The notes under the pieces were generated by a model, which saw only the letters and a program-made list of their open reading frames with translations, was not told the DNA's origin and did no database searches. Positions 51,065 through 59,191 of a stretch of 64,000 bases of DNA are shown piece after piece (positions within the stretch are counted from its first letter, which is position 1; each line of letters opens with the position of its first letter). The stretch spans positions 806,001 to 870,000 of the forward strand of contig CALOCN010000001.1 in the NCBI GenBank assembly GCA_942491735.1. Reading direction: 5' to 3'. Origin of the DNA: CALOCN01 sp942491735 (GTDB lineage Bacteria > Eisenbacteria > RBG-16-71-46 > JABDJR01). The translations under genes and the position numbers were made by a program.

Positions 51065-51350
51065 CTGGAGTGAAGTGATGCAGGGGGTGGGGGTTGGGAA
51101 GGTTCAGATTATTCACCTGGAGCTTAAGGGGCGACGGAACTATCTATTACGGCGCTGACCGAGATGGGCCAGTGCACGGGTTCGTTGCAGGCCTGCACAC
51201 TCATAGGCAGGAGATGCGTCTCAGGGGAAGCGAGCAGGCGGAGGGGCGGGTCCGGCTTCATGTAGAATTGCGACCTGTAGTGTTTGGCCGCTTGCCGCGT
51301 GGTCTTACGCCTTGGGAAGTGACGCCCCAACTTTCTCGCGAGGATTCCCC
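51065..51350. other. non-coding lead-in of the tRNA-associated island
   Basis: About 290 bases between the distal repeat and the subtilase ATG. An 88-codon frame at 51094-51360 exists, but it overlaps the subtilase start and resembles no family I know, so it is not called as a gene. A TAGAAT at 51264-51269 could serve as a -10 for the subtilase. No integrase, no further tRNA fragment and no strong hairpin is seen. Confidence 0.35.
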
Positions 51351-53705
51351 ATGCGCCTGATTGCCCTGCTGCTGCTTCTCATTCCAGGGCTGGCCTTCGC
51401 GTTCACGCCCGAGATGCACTACCGGCCAGAGTTGGACAGGGACGGGAACCGCATCGCGGATGACTTGGATCGGGCCCTCGCGTCGGCGATTCAGGCGGGG
51501 AGCACCAAGCCGATCCCCATTCTCGTCAGCCTATACGGGCCCCCGCAGGATGAGCAGCTGGCGGCATTCCGTGGAATGGGTGGGCGCGTAACCCACAGGT
51601 TCTCCCATGCGATCTACGGTTTTGCGGGGGATATCCCACCCCAGATGATGTCCCTGGCGGCGGAGAAGCTGGGAGGGGATCTGTGCCTGATCGAGGCCGA
51701 TCGGTTTGAGAAGATGCAGGGGATGGACTCCTCGATCCAGATGATCCGGGTCAGGCCCCATGTATGGGATACCTACGGGTTGGATGGGGACCCCGGGATT
51801 GTTGTGGCGATCGTCGACGGAGGCGTTGACACCACGCACGCTGATCTCCTGGGAAAGATGCAGTACTGGTGGGTGAATCCGTTCTTGTCTCCTGCAAGTC
51901 ATCCTGATCCGGGGGGGCATGGTACCTACATCGCGGGCGTAATCGCCGGGACCGGCGTGAGTGGTGGTCCATCGATGTCCACCATGACACTGCGATTCGG
52001 GAATCCCAATCTGTACAGTGATTTTGACTGGACCCTTCCACTGGATGCTCCAATTCCTGGAACCATTGGCTTGGACTTCATATGGCTCACCTCGGGACTG
52101 GTCAACTACGAGTTCCTGGACTCCTCCGGGACCTCCCTCGGAGGGGGCTCCTCAAGTTCCGGGTCAATCTTGGACTCTCGCATCGCGTCCGTCCCTGGCC
52201 CTTATTCCATCCATCTGTGGGCTTCGGGTGGAAACTTTAGCAACCGATCAGGGTTGGCAACCCTGCCTTGGAGTCCGATCAACGACGGTCACAACCAGAT
52301 GAGGGGTGTCGCCCCGGCTTCAAACCTCGCGTCCTTCAGGGTATTCGATACCAACGGGTACGCCTTGAACAGCGATATCATTCGTGGTTTTGAAGCTGTG
52401 GTTCAAGCTCGTCTTCAGGAAGGGATCAAAGTCGTCAACTACAGCGGAGGGACATTCGACTCGGTATCGCCGTCAACCGATCAGGCGGCGGAGAACTGCA
52501 TGAACGCCGGGGTTGTCTTTGTGGGCATTGCGCAGAACTTCTTCCCCGATCAGCCCATTCTTAGCCCCGGTCGTGCTCCCAAAATCATTACCACGGGCGC
52601 TATCAATGATTTGCAGCAGGCTACGGATTACTCCTGCGTGGGATCTGCGGGTAGTAACAAGCCCGACATCGTAGCGCCCGGTGGAACTGGGGGGCCGTAC
52701 TCCTGGGGTGGACGAGGTCGGCTCTTTATGACTGAGAGCAACCAGGACGACTATGGACTACCGGATCGGCAGCTCAATGACTATCGTGCTAGCGGCTCGG
52801 GCACATCGTTCGCGGCCCCCCACGTCGCCGGACTCGCTGCACTCGTCATTGATGCCATGGCGACATACGAGTCGCATACGTGGTCGTACACTTCTGCGGA
52901 GGCGCTGCGGGTCAAGAACATCATCCTCACCACCGCTACGGAGACCAACCAACCCCGGGAACTGGGGACAGGGACCGATCCCACCCTGGATCGCGGCGGC
53001 CACGACCTGGTGGAGGGCTTTGGGCGAGTCAACGCCGATGCGGCGATCGAAACCATCGTGAACCACATGACAGCGGGTTCGGACTCCGTTGTCACGATCA
53101 ACTATGAGGATCACGAATTTGGTCGCTGGGCTTGGGCCACTGAAATCACAGTGTGCGACTCGGCGCAGCAGTCTGTGCTGCTCAGCGTTCCTGCGACGGC
53201 AGACCTCGATCTCTTCCTCTACGACCATCAGGGTGATGGGAACGGTCGTCCCATCCTTCTGGCGTCATCCGTGAATCCGAACCTTGGTGACGATGAGAGC
53301 ATCACCCTGCCTTCGGTTCCTTCCTGCACCCAGATGATCCTGGTAGCGAAGCGGGTGTCAGGACATGGTCAGGCGTTCTTGCGGTCGCCATCCATCCTTT
53401 CAGCGGACGACCGAGGGCCGACTCCGGTCGCGGTATCCCTCTCCGCCATTCGCCCCAACCCCATGCGGGGGCAGGCTTCGATTTCCTTCACCGTGGGACA
53501 GGCCGGGCCGGTGCAGATGCGCCTCTTCGATGTGTCGGGCCGTCTGGTCCGGGTGCTGCAGGAAGGTCAGTTGGCGGAGGGTGCGCACGAGATCACCTGG
53601 GACGGGCGGAATGATTCGGGTCACAACGTGGGGGCTGGGATCTACTTCGTGCGGCTGCGGGGTGGTGGGGTGGAAGAGACGCGGAGGTTGGTAAGGGTTC
53701 AGTGA
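51351..53705 (+). CDS. secreted subtilisin-like (S8) protease with inserted β-domain and FlgD-like C-terminus
   Basis: 784 residues from the ATG at 51351 (signal peptide MRLIALLLLLIPGLAFA). A prodomain-like part runs to about 125. The catalytic triad is present: Asp in 'VVAIVDGGVDTTHAD', His in 'GGHGTYIAGVIAG' and Ser in 'SGSGTSFAAPHVAG'. About 90 residues of β-rich sequence are inserted just after the His motif ('TMTLRFGNPNLYSDFDWTLP' to 'IHLWASGGNFSN'). A pre-peptidase-like β-domain and the FlgD-like sorting domain ('IRPNPMRGQASISF', 'LFDVSGRLVRVLQ', 'GIYFVRLR') close it. It lies inside the repeat-bounded island, yet its sorting domain matches chromosomal proteins, so the cargo is native to related hosts. 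Confidence 0.85.
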   Translation: MRLIALLLLLIPGLAFAFTPEMHYRPELDRDGNRIADDLDRALASAIQAGSTKPIPILVSLYGPPQDEQLAAFRGMGGRVTHRFSHAIYGFAGDIPPQMMSLAAEKLGGDLCLIEADRFEKMQGMDSSIQMIRVRPHVWDTYGLDGDPGIVVAIVDGGVDTTHADLLGKMQYWWVNPFLSPASHPDPGGHGTYIAGVIAGTGVSGGPSMSTMTLRFGNPNLYSDFDWTLPLDAPIPGTIGLDFIWLTSGLVNYEFLDSSGTSLGGGSSSSGSILDSRIASVPGPYSIHLWASGGNFSNRSGLATLPWSPINDGHNQMRGVAPASNLASFRVFDTNGYALNSDIIRGFEAVVQARLQEGIKVVNYSGGTFDSVSPSTDQAAENCMNAGVVFVGIAQNFFPDQPILSPGRAPKIITTGAINDLQQATDYSCVGSAGSNKPDIVAPGGTGGPYSWGGRGRLFMTESNQDDYGLPDRQLNDYRASGSGTSFAAPHVAGLAALVIDAMATYESHTWSYTSAEALRVKNIILTTATETNQPRELGTGTDPTLDRGGHDLVEGFGRVNADAAIETIVNHMTAGSDSVVTINYEDHEFGRWAWATEITVCDSAQQSVLLSVPATADLDLFLYDHQGDGNGRPILLASSVNPNLGDDESITLPSVPSCTQMILVAKRVSGHGQAFLRSPSILSADDRGPTPVAVSLSAIRPNPMRGQASISFTVGQAGPVQMRLFDVSGRLVRVLQEGQLAEGAHEITWDGRNDSGHNVGAGIYFVRLRGGGVEETRRLVRVQ

Positions 53706-53779
53706 CTTGTAAGAACTGTCGTCAGACCATGGAGGCGAGGCATGCAGTGCGGGTCACGGATCCGGATGCGAGCGGCCAG

Positions 53780-54613
53780 CTAGTCGGATCTGAGCGTGGT
53801 CCCCGCACCTTTCCATGGCTCACCGGGCAGCTTCGAGATCAGCTCCCTGCCCACGAACTCCGCGGCGAGTAGGGGGTCATAGGGGATGCCGGCCGGGATC
53901 AGGGGTCGGATGTCTTCCAGGAAGGCATCGCTCTTGAGCTTCATCGCAAGGTTCGCCTCGTACTGAGCGCGCGAGACAGTCACGTCCTCATGCCCCAGGT
54001 AGCGCTGGAAGCATTCGACAATCCGATCACTGTCGGCCGTGCCGGATTGGAGGGCGATCAGCAGGTCGTAGAGGTCCCGTCCCTTCTTGCGCTGATAGAG
54101 TGCGCGCATCTTGGTGCCGAGCAACTCGTCGAGGTGATACACCGGGAGATCGGTGGTTCCGCTGAACCACGGATTGTCGACGGCGAACGGACGTTGCGTG
54201 ATAGGCAGTACGGAAAAGTGCTCGCGGGTGTTGATCTCTATCTTCAGCCGCATGGTCGATACGGGAGCAAAGGTCGTCTCGAAGTGGTACGCCAACGTGA
54301 ATCGTCCCGTGCCTCGCTTCCAGCTCGGATCGCCAAGCCATGAGTCGAGAGCTTCTCGGATCGAATCGATGAGCTCGCCGATGGGCCCGGCCCGACGTTG
54401 AACGAGATCAATGTCTTCCGAGTAGCGTCTTGATTCGTCGAGGAAAAGCTTGTGCAGGGCGGTGCCTCCGCGAAAGACAGCTTGGTCGGCCACAAGCTCT
54501 TGCGTGAACATGGCGACCAGCGCGCGTGAGAGCGCAAGGTCCTGCTCGACATGCTCGTTGGATGGCCAGGGAGCCCGGGTGCGCCACGCGGTGATGTTGG
54601 CGCGCGGAATCAA
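53780..54613 (-). CDS. abiEii: AbiEii/AbiGii-family nucleotidyltransferase toxin
   Basis: 277 residues with the nucleotidyltransferase signature 'VFRGGTALHKLF' and then 'RRYSEDIDLV' (GG(T/S)...DxD) and a third acid in 'MRLKIEIN', the AbiEii pattern. The segment 'TKMRALYQRKKGRDLYDLL' is also typical of the family. AbiEii enzymes are toxins of a type IV-like abortive-infection system; related MenT toxins modify tRNA 3' ends with nucleotides. It overlaps the antitoxin gene by four nt (54610-54613). All catalytic residues appear intact. Confidence 0.88.
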   Translation of the reverse strand: MIPRANITAWRTRAPWPSNEHVEQDLALSRALVAMFTQELVADQAVFRGGTALHKLFLDESRRYSEDIDLVQRRAGPIGELIDSIREALDSWLGDPSWKRGTGRFTLAYHFETTFAPVSTMRLKIEINTREHFSVLPITQRPFAVDNPWFSGTTDLPVYHLDELLGTKMRALYQRKKGRDLYDLLIALQSGTADSDRIVECFQRYLGHEDVTVSRAQYEANLAMKLKSDAFLEDIRPLIPAGIPYDPLLAAEFVGRELISKLPGEPWKGAGTTLRSD

Positions 54614-55401
54614 ACCTCAAGCTCCAGCGCGACATTGGGCAGGACGTGCCATCGCTCATTGATCTCGACGTTCGCCGGCTCCCCCGGATGTAGTCGAATG
54701 GCGCGGAATCTCCTGGACGCAAGCCATTTCGCCAATGGCGCGCTGAGATCGCCTTCATCCACGGCATCGAGTAGATATCCCAGCCGCTGCACGTCCGGGA
54801 GTCTCACCGTTGGCGCGATGCTGACGAGTGCCCGGGCGTCGATGCGTTCGGCCAACTCGACGAGTACCGTTGCCGCATTGCTCAAATGCCCTGCATCGGC
54901 GGGATAACGGACCAAGTCGAACGCAGTCGTTTCGGGCGTGGCTACGAGCATCGTACCCGTTTCGGTTTGCTTCTCAGTCACCGGCATCTTCTCGACCAAG
55001 CTGCTCATTGAAAACCGAATGACGACCTTCCCCGCCCGCACTTCGCGGGTAGGCTTGTTGGTGACGACCTGGAACACCATGGGTTGCTGGTGGCTAGCGC
55101 CATGAATCGCCGCCGCACTTAGGAGGCCAACGTAGTAGGGCTGACCGAGGTGTCGCATGAGTTCGTCGATGTACCAGCTCGCGGGTGGCGAGCCGGTCGC
55201 TCGGTATTCCGGGGGAACAACGACGTAGAATCCGCGCCGGGGGGAGACAATCCGCCCCTTCTTCCTCAGCCTTCGCAGAGCCGTTTGAGAGGCGACAAGG
55301 GATCGTCCCGTTCCGGATGCTGCTTGGGTGCGCGTGAAGGTGTAGCAACCTCGGGCCTGGAGCTGCTCCACCCAAGTAGACATCGCCGGCATCGACAACA
55401 T
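54610..55401 (-). CDS. abiEi: AbiEi-family antitoxin/transcriptional repressor
   Basis: 263 residues from the ATG at 55401. A longer reading from 55446 would begin next to the -10 element, before the expected transcription start. The N-terminal winged helix ('YTFTRTQAASGTGRSLVASQ', 'ALRRLRKKGRIVSPRRGFYV') and following 'YYVGLLSAAAIHGASHQQPM' match the AbiEi fold. 'GTMLVATPETTAFDLVRYP' is a family hallmark. AbiEi binds repeats at its own promoter and counteracts AbiEii; suitable repeats are present upstream (55438-55544). The region is A/T-richer than flanking chromosome. Confidence 0.85.
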   Translation of the reverse strand: MLSMPAMSTWVEQLQARGCYTFTRTQAASGTGRSLVASQTALRRLRKKGRIVSPRRGFYVVVPPEYRATGSPPASWYIDELMRHLGQPYYVGLLSAAAIHGASHQQPMVFQVVTNKPTREVRAGKVVIRFSMSSLVEKMPVTEKQTETGTMLVATPETTAFDLVRYPADAGHLSNAATVLVELAERIDARALVSIAPTVRLPDVQRLGYLLDAVDEGDLSAPLAKWLASRRFRAIRLHPGEPANVEINERWHVLPNVALELEV

Positions 55402-55437
55402 TTTGGACCGGTTCCCTTTCGTAACCTGCGCGAAAAT

Positions 55438-55544
55438 CACTTGCAAAAGTTAGCAAATAACACTGGTTTATGCAAGTGAAACGGTTGAGAGTGACGAGCA
55501 TTGTAATTGCAAAAACTAGCGAAATTCAGTGGTTTCTGTAAGTG
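55438..55544 (-). promoter_or_regulatory. duplicated promoter-operator of the abiE operon
   Basis: Two 38-bp direct repeats (55441-55478 and 55507-55544; nine differences; 66-bp period) precede abiEi. The promoter-proximal copy is edged by a perfect inverted repeat, CACTTGCA (55438-55445) and TGCAAGTG (55471-55478). Inside it, on the minus strand, lies TTGCAT (55470-55475), a 17-nt spacer, and TAACTT (55447-55452) with the extended TG. The distal copy contains the equivalent TTACAG-17-TAGTTT. Repressor binding would cover the promoter. Confidence 0.65.
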
Positions 55545-55580
55545 GAGTGTCCGGTGCGACCCCGGGCAGGGTGAGAGCGC

Positions 55581-55636
55581 ACCCGCCAACAAAACAGAGA
55601 GTCCCTACCTCACAAGGAGATAGGGACTCTCAAGAT

Positions 55637-55649
<13 letters not shown>
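55581..55649. repeat. attachment-like 69-bp direct repeat, tRNA-proximal copy
   Basis: Partner of 50996-51064. It spans the last 13 nt of the tRNA-fMet gene and its terminator. The 4.5-kb interval between the copies holds a subtilase and the abiE pair and no recognisable integrase, so the element is either a deletion remnant or mobilised in trans. Confidence 0.7.
55597..55631 (-). terminator. intrinsic terminator of the tRNA-fMet gene
   Basis: Arms 55597-55611 and 55617-55631 form a 15-bp stem with one mismatch and a 5-nt loop. On the minus strand it is followed by TGTTTTGTTGG. It starts six nt after the tRNA 3' CCA. A slightly shorter version is duplicated in the distal repeat at about 51015-51047. 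Confidence 0.75.
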
Positions 55650-55713
<64 letters not shown>

Positions 55714-55739
55714 ACCGAGTCTGTCAAAGAAGGTTGAGT

Positions 55740-55768
55740 ACACTAGGGGACGGCCGATTGCCCGTCAA
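55740..55768 (-). promoter_or_regulatory. promoter of tRNA-fMet
   Basis: On the minus strand TTGACG (55763-55768), a 17-nt spacer and TAGTGT (55740-55745) form a sigma-70 promoter whose start would fall about 20 nt upstream of the mature tRNA 5' end. It lies just below the stop of the DivIC-like gene, so the tRNA can be transcribed on its own. Confidence 0.6.
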
Positions 55769-55771
55769 CCC

Positions 55772-56218
55772 CTATGGAGAGGTCGTTTCGGGAGTCGCCT
55801 CCGCTTCGTCCACCGGCCGCTCCCACCCCGAGGTCCCGTCCGGCGAAAGGTCCGGCACCAGCTCATCGTCCTCGAACCGGTAGATCAGCTCGTCCTCGTA
55901 GGCCATCCAGAACTTCTCCCGCGCGGTCCGCTCCAGGCTGAGCGGGTCGTTCTCGCGCAGGTTCACCTCGCGCAACAACGCGTCCCGTTCCACGGTGAGC
56001 GAGGCGTTGATGGCCGTGACCTGGTTGTACTCCTTGCGGAGCTCCAACCGGTGCAGCAGCCCCCGGTCACCCCCCACGAACTGGGCGGTGTACAGGACCA
56101 GACCGGTCGCGATCAGGCCCCACCGTACACGCGGCCCCAACACCGGGGCGTCCGCACGGTACAGGCGGCGCAGATAGCGGTTGTCGGTGAGCGGTGCGCG
56201 CGAGCGCTTTGGACCCAC
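55772..56218 (-). CDS. septum formation initiator (DivIC/FtsB-like)
   Basis: 148 residues: a short basic cytoplasmic N-terminus, one transmembrane helix (about 32-50, GLIATGLVLYTAQFVGG), then a coiled coil ('LLHRLELRKEYNQVTAINAS') and the conserved region 'LRENDPLSLERTAREKFWMA' followed by 'EDELIYRF'. This is the DivIC/FtsB pattern; the protein bridges FtsL and FtsQ at the divisome. It lies downstream of enolase on the same strand, as ftsB does in many bacteria, which supports the call. The acidic, Pro-rich C-terminal tail (from about 118) is longer than in the E. coli protein. Confidence 0.85.
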   Translation of the reverse strand: MGPKRSRAPLTDNRYLRRLYRADAPVLGPRVRWGLIATGLVLYTAQFVGGDRGLLHRLELRKEYNQVTAINASLTVERDALLREVNLRENDPLSLERTAREKFWMAYEDELIYRFEDDELVPDLSPDGTSGWERPVDEAEATPETTSP

Positions 56219-56355
56219 ACGACCCTCCTTCGAGTTGGTCCCACACGACGAGGCAACAATTCCGAATCAGGCAACCACTGTAGCGGGCCGATTAGCGAAC
56301 GGCAAGACAGCTCGACAAGGCCCCGCGGGAGAAGGGTTCCGCGCCCCCCGGACGT

Positions 56356-57639
56356 CTACTGCGCCCCGCGGAACGCGGACAGCCCGGGGAACAGCCCCTC
56401 GTCCCCCAGCTCCTCCTCGATGCGCAGCAGCTGGTTGTACTTGGCCATGCGGTCCGAGCGGCTCGCCGAGCCGGTCTTGATCTGCCCCGCGTTGGTGGCC
56501 ACCGCGAGGTCGGCAATGTAGTTGTCCTCGGTCTCGCCCGAGCGATGGCTGATCACACAGGTCCAGGCGTTGCGCTGGGCCAGGCTCACCGTTTCCAGGG
56601 TCTCGGACACCGAGCCGATCTGGTTGAGCTTGACCAGGACCGAGTTCGCCGAGCGCTCCCGGATCCCACGCTCCACGAAGGTGCGGTTGGTCACGAACAG
56701 GTCGTCGCCCACCAGCTGCACCTTCTCCCCCAGGCGCGCGGTGAGCGCCGCCCACCCCTCCCAGTCGTTCTCGTCCAGGCCGTCCTCGATGGAAAGGATG
56801 GGGAAGCGGTCGCACAGATCCGCCCAGTAGTCGACCATCTCGGCCGAGCTCAACGTCTTGCCCTCGCCGGCCAGGACATACGAACCGTCCTTGTGGAACT
56901 CGCTCGACGCCGCGTCCAGGGCCAGGGAGATCTGCTCTCCCGGCTTGTACCCGGCCCGCTCGATGGCCTGGATCAGCAACTCGACCGCTTCCACGTTGGA
57001 GCCCAGGTTGGGCGCGAACCCGCCCTCGTCCCCCACGGAAGTGGCCAAACCCTTCTCCGAGAGCACCGCCTTGAGGTGGTGGAACGTCTCCACCCCCATA
57101 CGCAGGGACTCCGAGAACGCCTCGGCCCCGTGGGGCACCAGCATGAACTCCTGCACGTCCACGTTGTTGTCCGCGTGGGCACCGCCGTTGATGACGTTCA
57201 TCATGGGCACCGGCAGCGTGCACGCCCCCGCTCCGCCCAGGTAGCGCCACAGCGGAAGCCCCGCCTCCATGGCTGCCGCACGCGACACCGCCATGGAGAT
57301 TCCCAGGATCGCGTTGGCCCCGGCCTTCGCCTTGTTGGGGGTGCCGTCGGCGTCGTTGAGGATATTGTCGATGAGGCGCTGGTCGAGGGCATCCTCGTCG
57401 ATGATCTGGGGCCCGAGCCCCTCGATCACGTTCTGGACCGCCTGCAGCACGCCCCTGCCCAGGTAGCGCTCCTTGTCGCCGTCCCGCAGCTCCACCGCTT
57501 CGTGTTCCCCGGTGGAAGCACCCGAGGGCACCGCGGCGCGTCCGGTGGCGCCGGACTCCAGCTGCACCTCGGCTTCAAGGGTCGGGTTCCCGCGGCTGTC
57601 CAGGATTTCGCGGGCGTGTACGAGGGCAATGTTGCTCAT
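56356..57639 (-). CDS. eno: enolase (phosphopyruvate hydratase)
   Basis: 427 residues, normal length. Converts 2-phosphoglycerate to phosphoenolpyruvate in the cytoplasm. Motifs: 'REILDSRGNPTLEAEV' at the start, 'VPSGASTGEHEAVELRDGD', 'INGGAHADNNVDVQEFMLVP', the metal ligands in 'LALDAASSEF', 'SIEDGLDENDW' and 'LVGDDLFVTN', catalytic Lys in 'VLVKLNQIGS', and the C-terminal signature 'VISHRSGETED'. GGAGG lies nine nt before the ATG at 57639. The same strand continues to the DivIC-like gene. Confidence 0.97.
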   Translation of the reverse strand: MSNIALVHAREILDSRGNPTLEAEVQLESGATGRAAVPSGASTGEHEAVELRDGDKERYLGRGVLQAVQNVIEGLGPQIIDEDALDQRLIDNILNDADGTPNKAKAGANAILGISMAVSRAAAMEAGLPLWRYLGGAGACTLPVPMMNVINGGAHADNNVDVQEFMLVPHGAEAFSESLRMGVETFHHLKAVLSEKGLATSVGDEGGFAPNLGSNVEAVELLIQAIERAGYKPGEQISLALDAASSEFHKDGSYVLAGEGKTLSSAEMVDYWADLCDRFPILSIEDGLDENDWEGWAALTARLGEKVQLVGDDLFVTNRTFVERGIRERSANSVLVKLNQIGSVSETLETVSLAQRNAWTCVISHRSGETEDNYIADLAVATNAGQIKTGSASRSDRMAKYNQLLRIEEELGDEGLFPGLSAFRGAQ

Positions 57640-57960
57640 GGAAAAGGGCCTCCGGTGCGCCAAAGTCGGAAAGGGACGGGTGAATAATCGGGCCGTGATC
57701 TTGCGCCAACCGGGGTACTTTGGCAACGGCGGGGGAGGGGGCCCCCGGTCCGTGTCGGACGGGCCTCGCAGAAGCATTACAAGTGTAGTAGTTTCCAGGG
57801 ACCCGGTCACACCGTCCCCTCGCGGTCTTGACCCCACCGCCGCAAGTCCCCTAGTTTCCGGCATGTCCAGGCCTGGAGCGGAAAGTGACGGGGCCACAAG
57901 CACTTCCATGCAACCTGCCCTAGAACGCCTGCGTAGTTCCGGCCAAGCGGAGGACAGGCG
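57640..57960. other. divergent intergenic region between eno and the ECF sigma gene
   Basis: About 320 bases without a credible gene. Besides the eno ribosome site it contains a plus-strand promoter (57828-57857) for the sigma operon. The GC-rich stretch 57731-57770 has short inverted repeats (e.g. GTCCG/CGGAC at about 57749-57760). I could not identify a confident eno promoter. Confidence 0.4.
57828..57857 (+). promoter_or_regulatory. candidate promoter of the sigma/anti-sigma operon
   Basis: TTGACC (57828-57833), an 18-nt spacer and TAGTTT (57852-57857) form a plausible housekeeping promoter about 100 nt before the TTG start of the sigma factor. An additional ECF-type promoter for autoregulation was looked for and not convincingly found. 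Confidence 0.4.
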
Positions 57961-58557
57961 TTGACCTCAGACCCAACCGAGGATCGCGAACTCGTCCTTC
58001 GCTGTCTGAAGAACGACCAGGACGCCTATCGGCTCCTTCTGGAGAAGTACCGGCGGCCCGTCTTCGGGATCGTGCGTCGCATGATCCGCAACGAGCAGGA
58101 CGCGGTCGACCTCTCGCACGAGGCGTTTGTTCGGGCGTTCAAGAACCTGCACCAGTTCGACGTGAATCGGAAGTTCTCGAGCTGGCTCTTTCGGATAGCG
58201 AACAACCTATGTATCGACCACTACCGCAAACGCCGCCTGGACACCGTCCCCATGGTCCGCTCCTCCGACGGGGAGAGCGAGGAGACCTGGGAACTCCCGG
58301 ACCCCTCGGCCACCCCGGACGAGCGGTTCTCCGATCGGGAGCGGAGCCGGCGGCTGGTGGAGGCGATCGAGTCGCTGACCCCGGGCTACCGGGTGGTCCT
58401 GGTCATGCGGCACCAGCAGGATCTGGCCTACGACGAGATCGCCGAGGCCCTGAACCTGCCGCTGGGTACCGTGAAGGCGCGCATTCACCGTGCGCACAAG
58501 TTGCTCAAGGAGAAGCTGGTTCGGCAGGGACTGGACTGGCTTCCGGAGGAGAGCTGA
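57961..58557 (+). CDS. ECF RNA polymerase sigma factor
   Basis: 198 residues from a TTG at 57961 (GGAGG seven nt upstream). Region 2 is clear: 'LLLEKYRRPVFGIVRRMIRN', 'DAVDLSHEAFVRAFKNLHQF' and 'FSSWLFRIANNLCIDHYRKR'. Region 4 has 'PGYRVVLVMRHQQDLAYDEI' and the helix-turn-helix 'LNLPLGTVKARIHRAHKLL'. There is no region 1.1 or 3, so it belongs to the extracytoplasmic-function class (RpoE-like). The anti-sigma gene follows four nt later, and the third gene of the operon is an envelope protein, consistent with an envelope-stress circuit. Confidence 0.92.
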   Translation: MTSDPTEDRELVLRCLKNDQDAYRLLLEKYRRPVFGIVRRMIRNEQDAVDLSHEAFVRAFKNLHQFDVNRKFSSWLFRIANNLCIDHYRKRRLDTVPMVRSSDGESEETWELPDPSATPDERFSDRERSRRLVEAIESLTPGYRVVLVMRHQQDLAYDEIAEALNLPLGTVKARIHRAHKLLKEKLVRQGLDWLPEES

Positions 58558-58561
58558 CGCC

Positions 58562-59191
58562 ATGACCCGCGACGGCTTCCATTTGGACGACGAGGCCCTG
58601 AGCCGCTACCTGGAGGGAGACCTGTCCCTCCCGGAGAGCGGCCCCCTGGACGCCCACCTCTCGGAGTGCGTTGCCTGTCGTCGTGAGCTGTCCATGCACC
58701 GGGTCTTCCTGCGCGAGTTGGATCAGCTCGAGGCGCCCGAACCCCCCCCCGGTTTTGACGCCGCCGTGCTCGCCGCCGTCCTGCCTCGGCCCAACGAGAG
58801 CCTGGTTCTGGTCCGCGCCGCCACCCGTCTCTATGGCGGGATCGCCGCGCTGGCCGCCGCCCTCGTTCTCGCCGTCCTCACCCAGACCGGTCCCGCCCCG
58901 GCCGAGCGCGTGCTCGCCAGCGGTATCGCCACCGTGGTGGGAGGCACCCTCGGTTTCCTCCGCTCCGCCGGGAGTGGATTCGTTGATCTCGTGAAAGCGG
59001 GAGGAGAGTTGGTGCCCCTCGCCACCACCATTCGCTCCTTCTTCAATGGCCTGGAGACTGCCGCCTCGGCCTTGGCACCGCAGGTCTTCCTGGTCGCCCT
59101 TCTCGTTTCCACCCTTGCCGTCCTGGTCCTTGTCTGGGCGAGCTCTCAGGCTCGCCCCCGGGGTGTTCCTCATGTCAGCCTCACGCTCTAA
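58562..59191 (+). CDS. zinc-finger anti-sigma factor with transmembrane helices
   Basis: 209 residues. The cytoplasmic N-terminal zinc-binding anti-sigma motif is 'HLSECVACRRE' (HxxxCxxC, about 33-43), preceded by 'LSRYLEGDLS', typical of zf-HC2/ZAS domains. Two hydrophobic helices (about 92-110 and 176-195) put the intervening segment outside. It would hold the ECF sigma factor until an envelope signal releases it. It overlaps the next gene by 20 nt, so the three genes form one operon. Confidence 0.88.
   Translation: MTRDGFHLDDEALSRYLEGDLSLPESGPLDAHLSECVACRRELSMHRVFLRELDQLEAPEPPPGFDAAVLAAVLPRPNESLVLVRAATRLYGGIAALAAALVLAVLTQTGPAPAERVLASGIATVVGGTLGFLRSAGSGFVDLVKAGGELVPLATTIRSFFNGLETAASALAPQVFLVALLVSTLAVLVLVWASSQARPRGVPHVSLTL

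Noticed and set aside
51094..51360. An 88-codon frame between the distal att-like repeat and the subtilase
   Set aside because: No recognisable family, overlaps the subtilase start, and sits in a stretch that looks like non-coding island edge.
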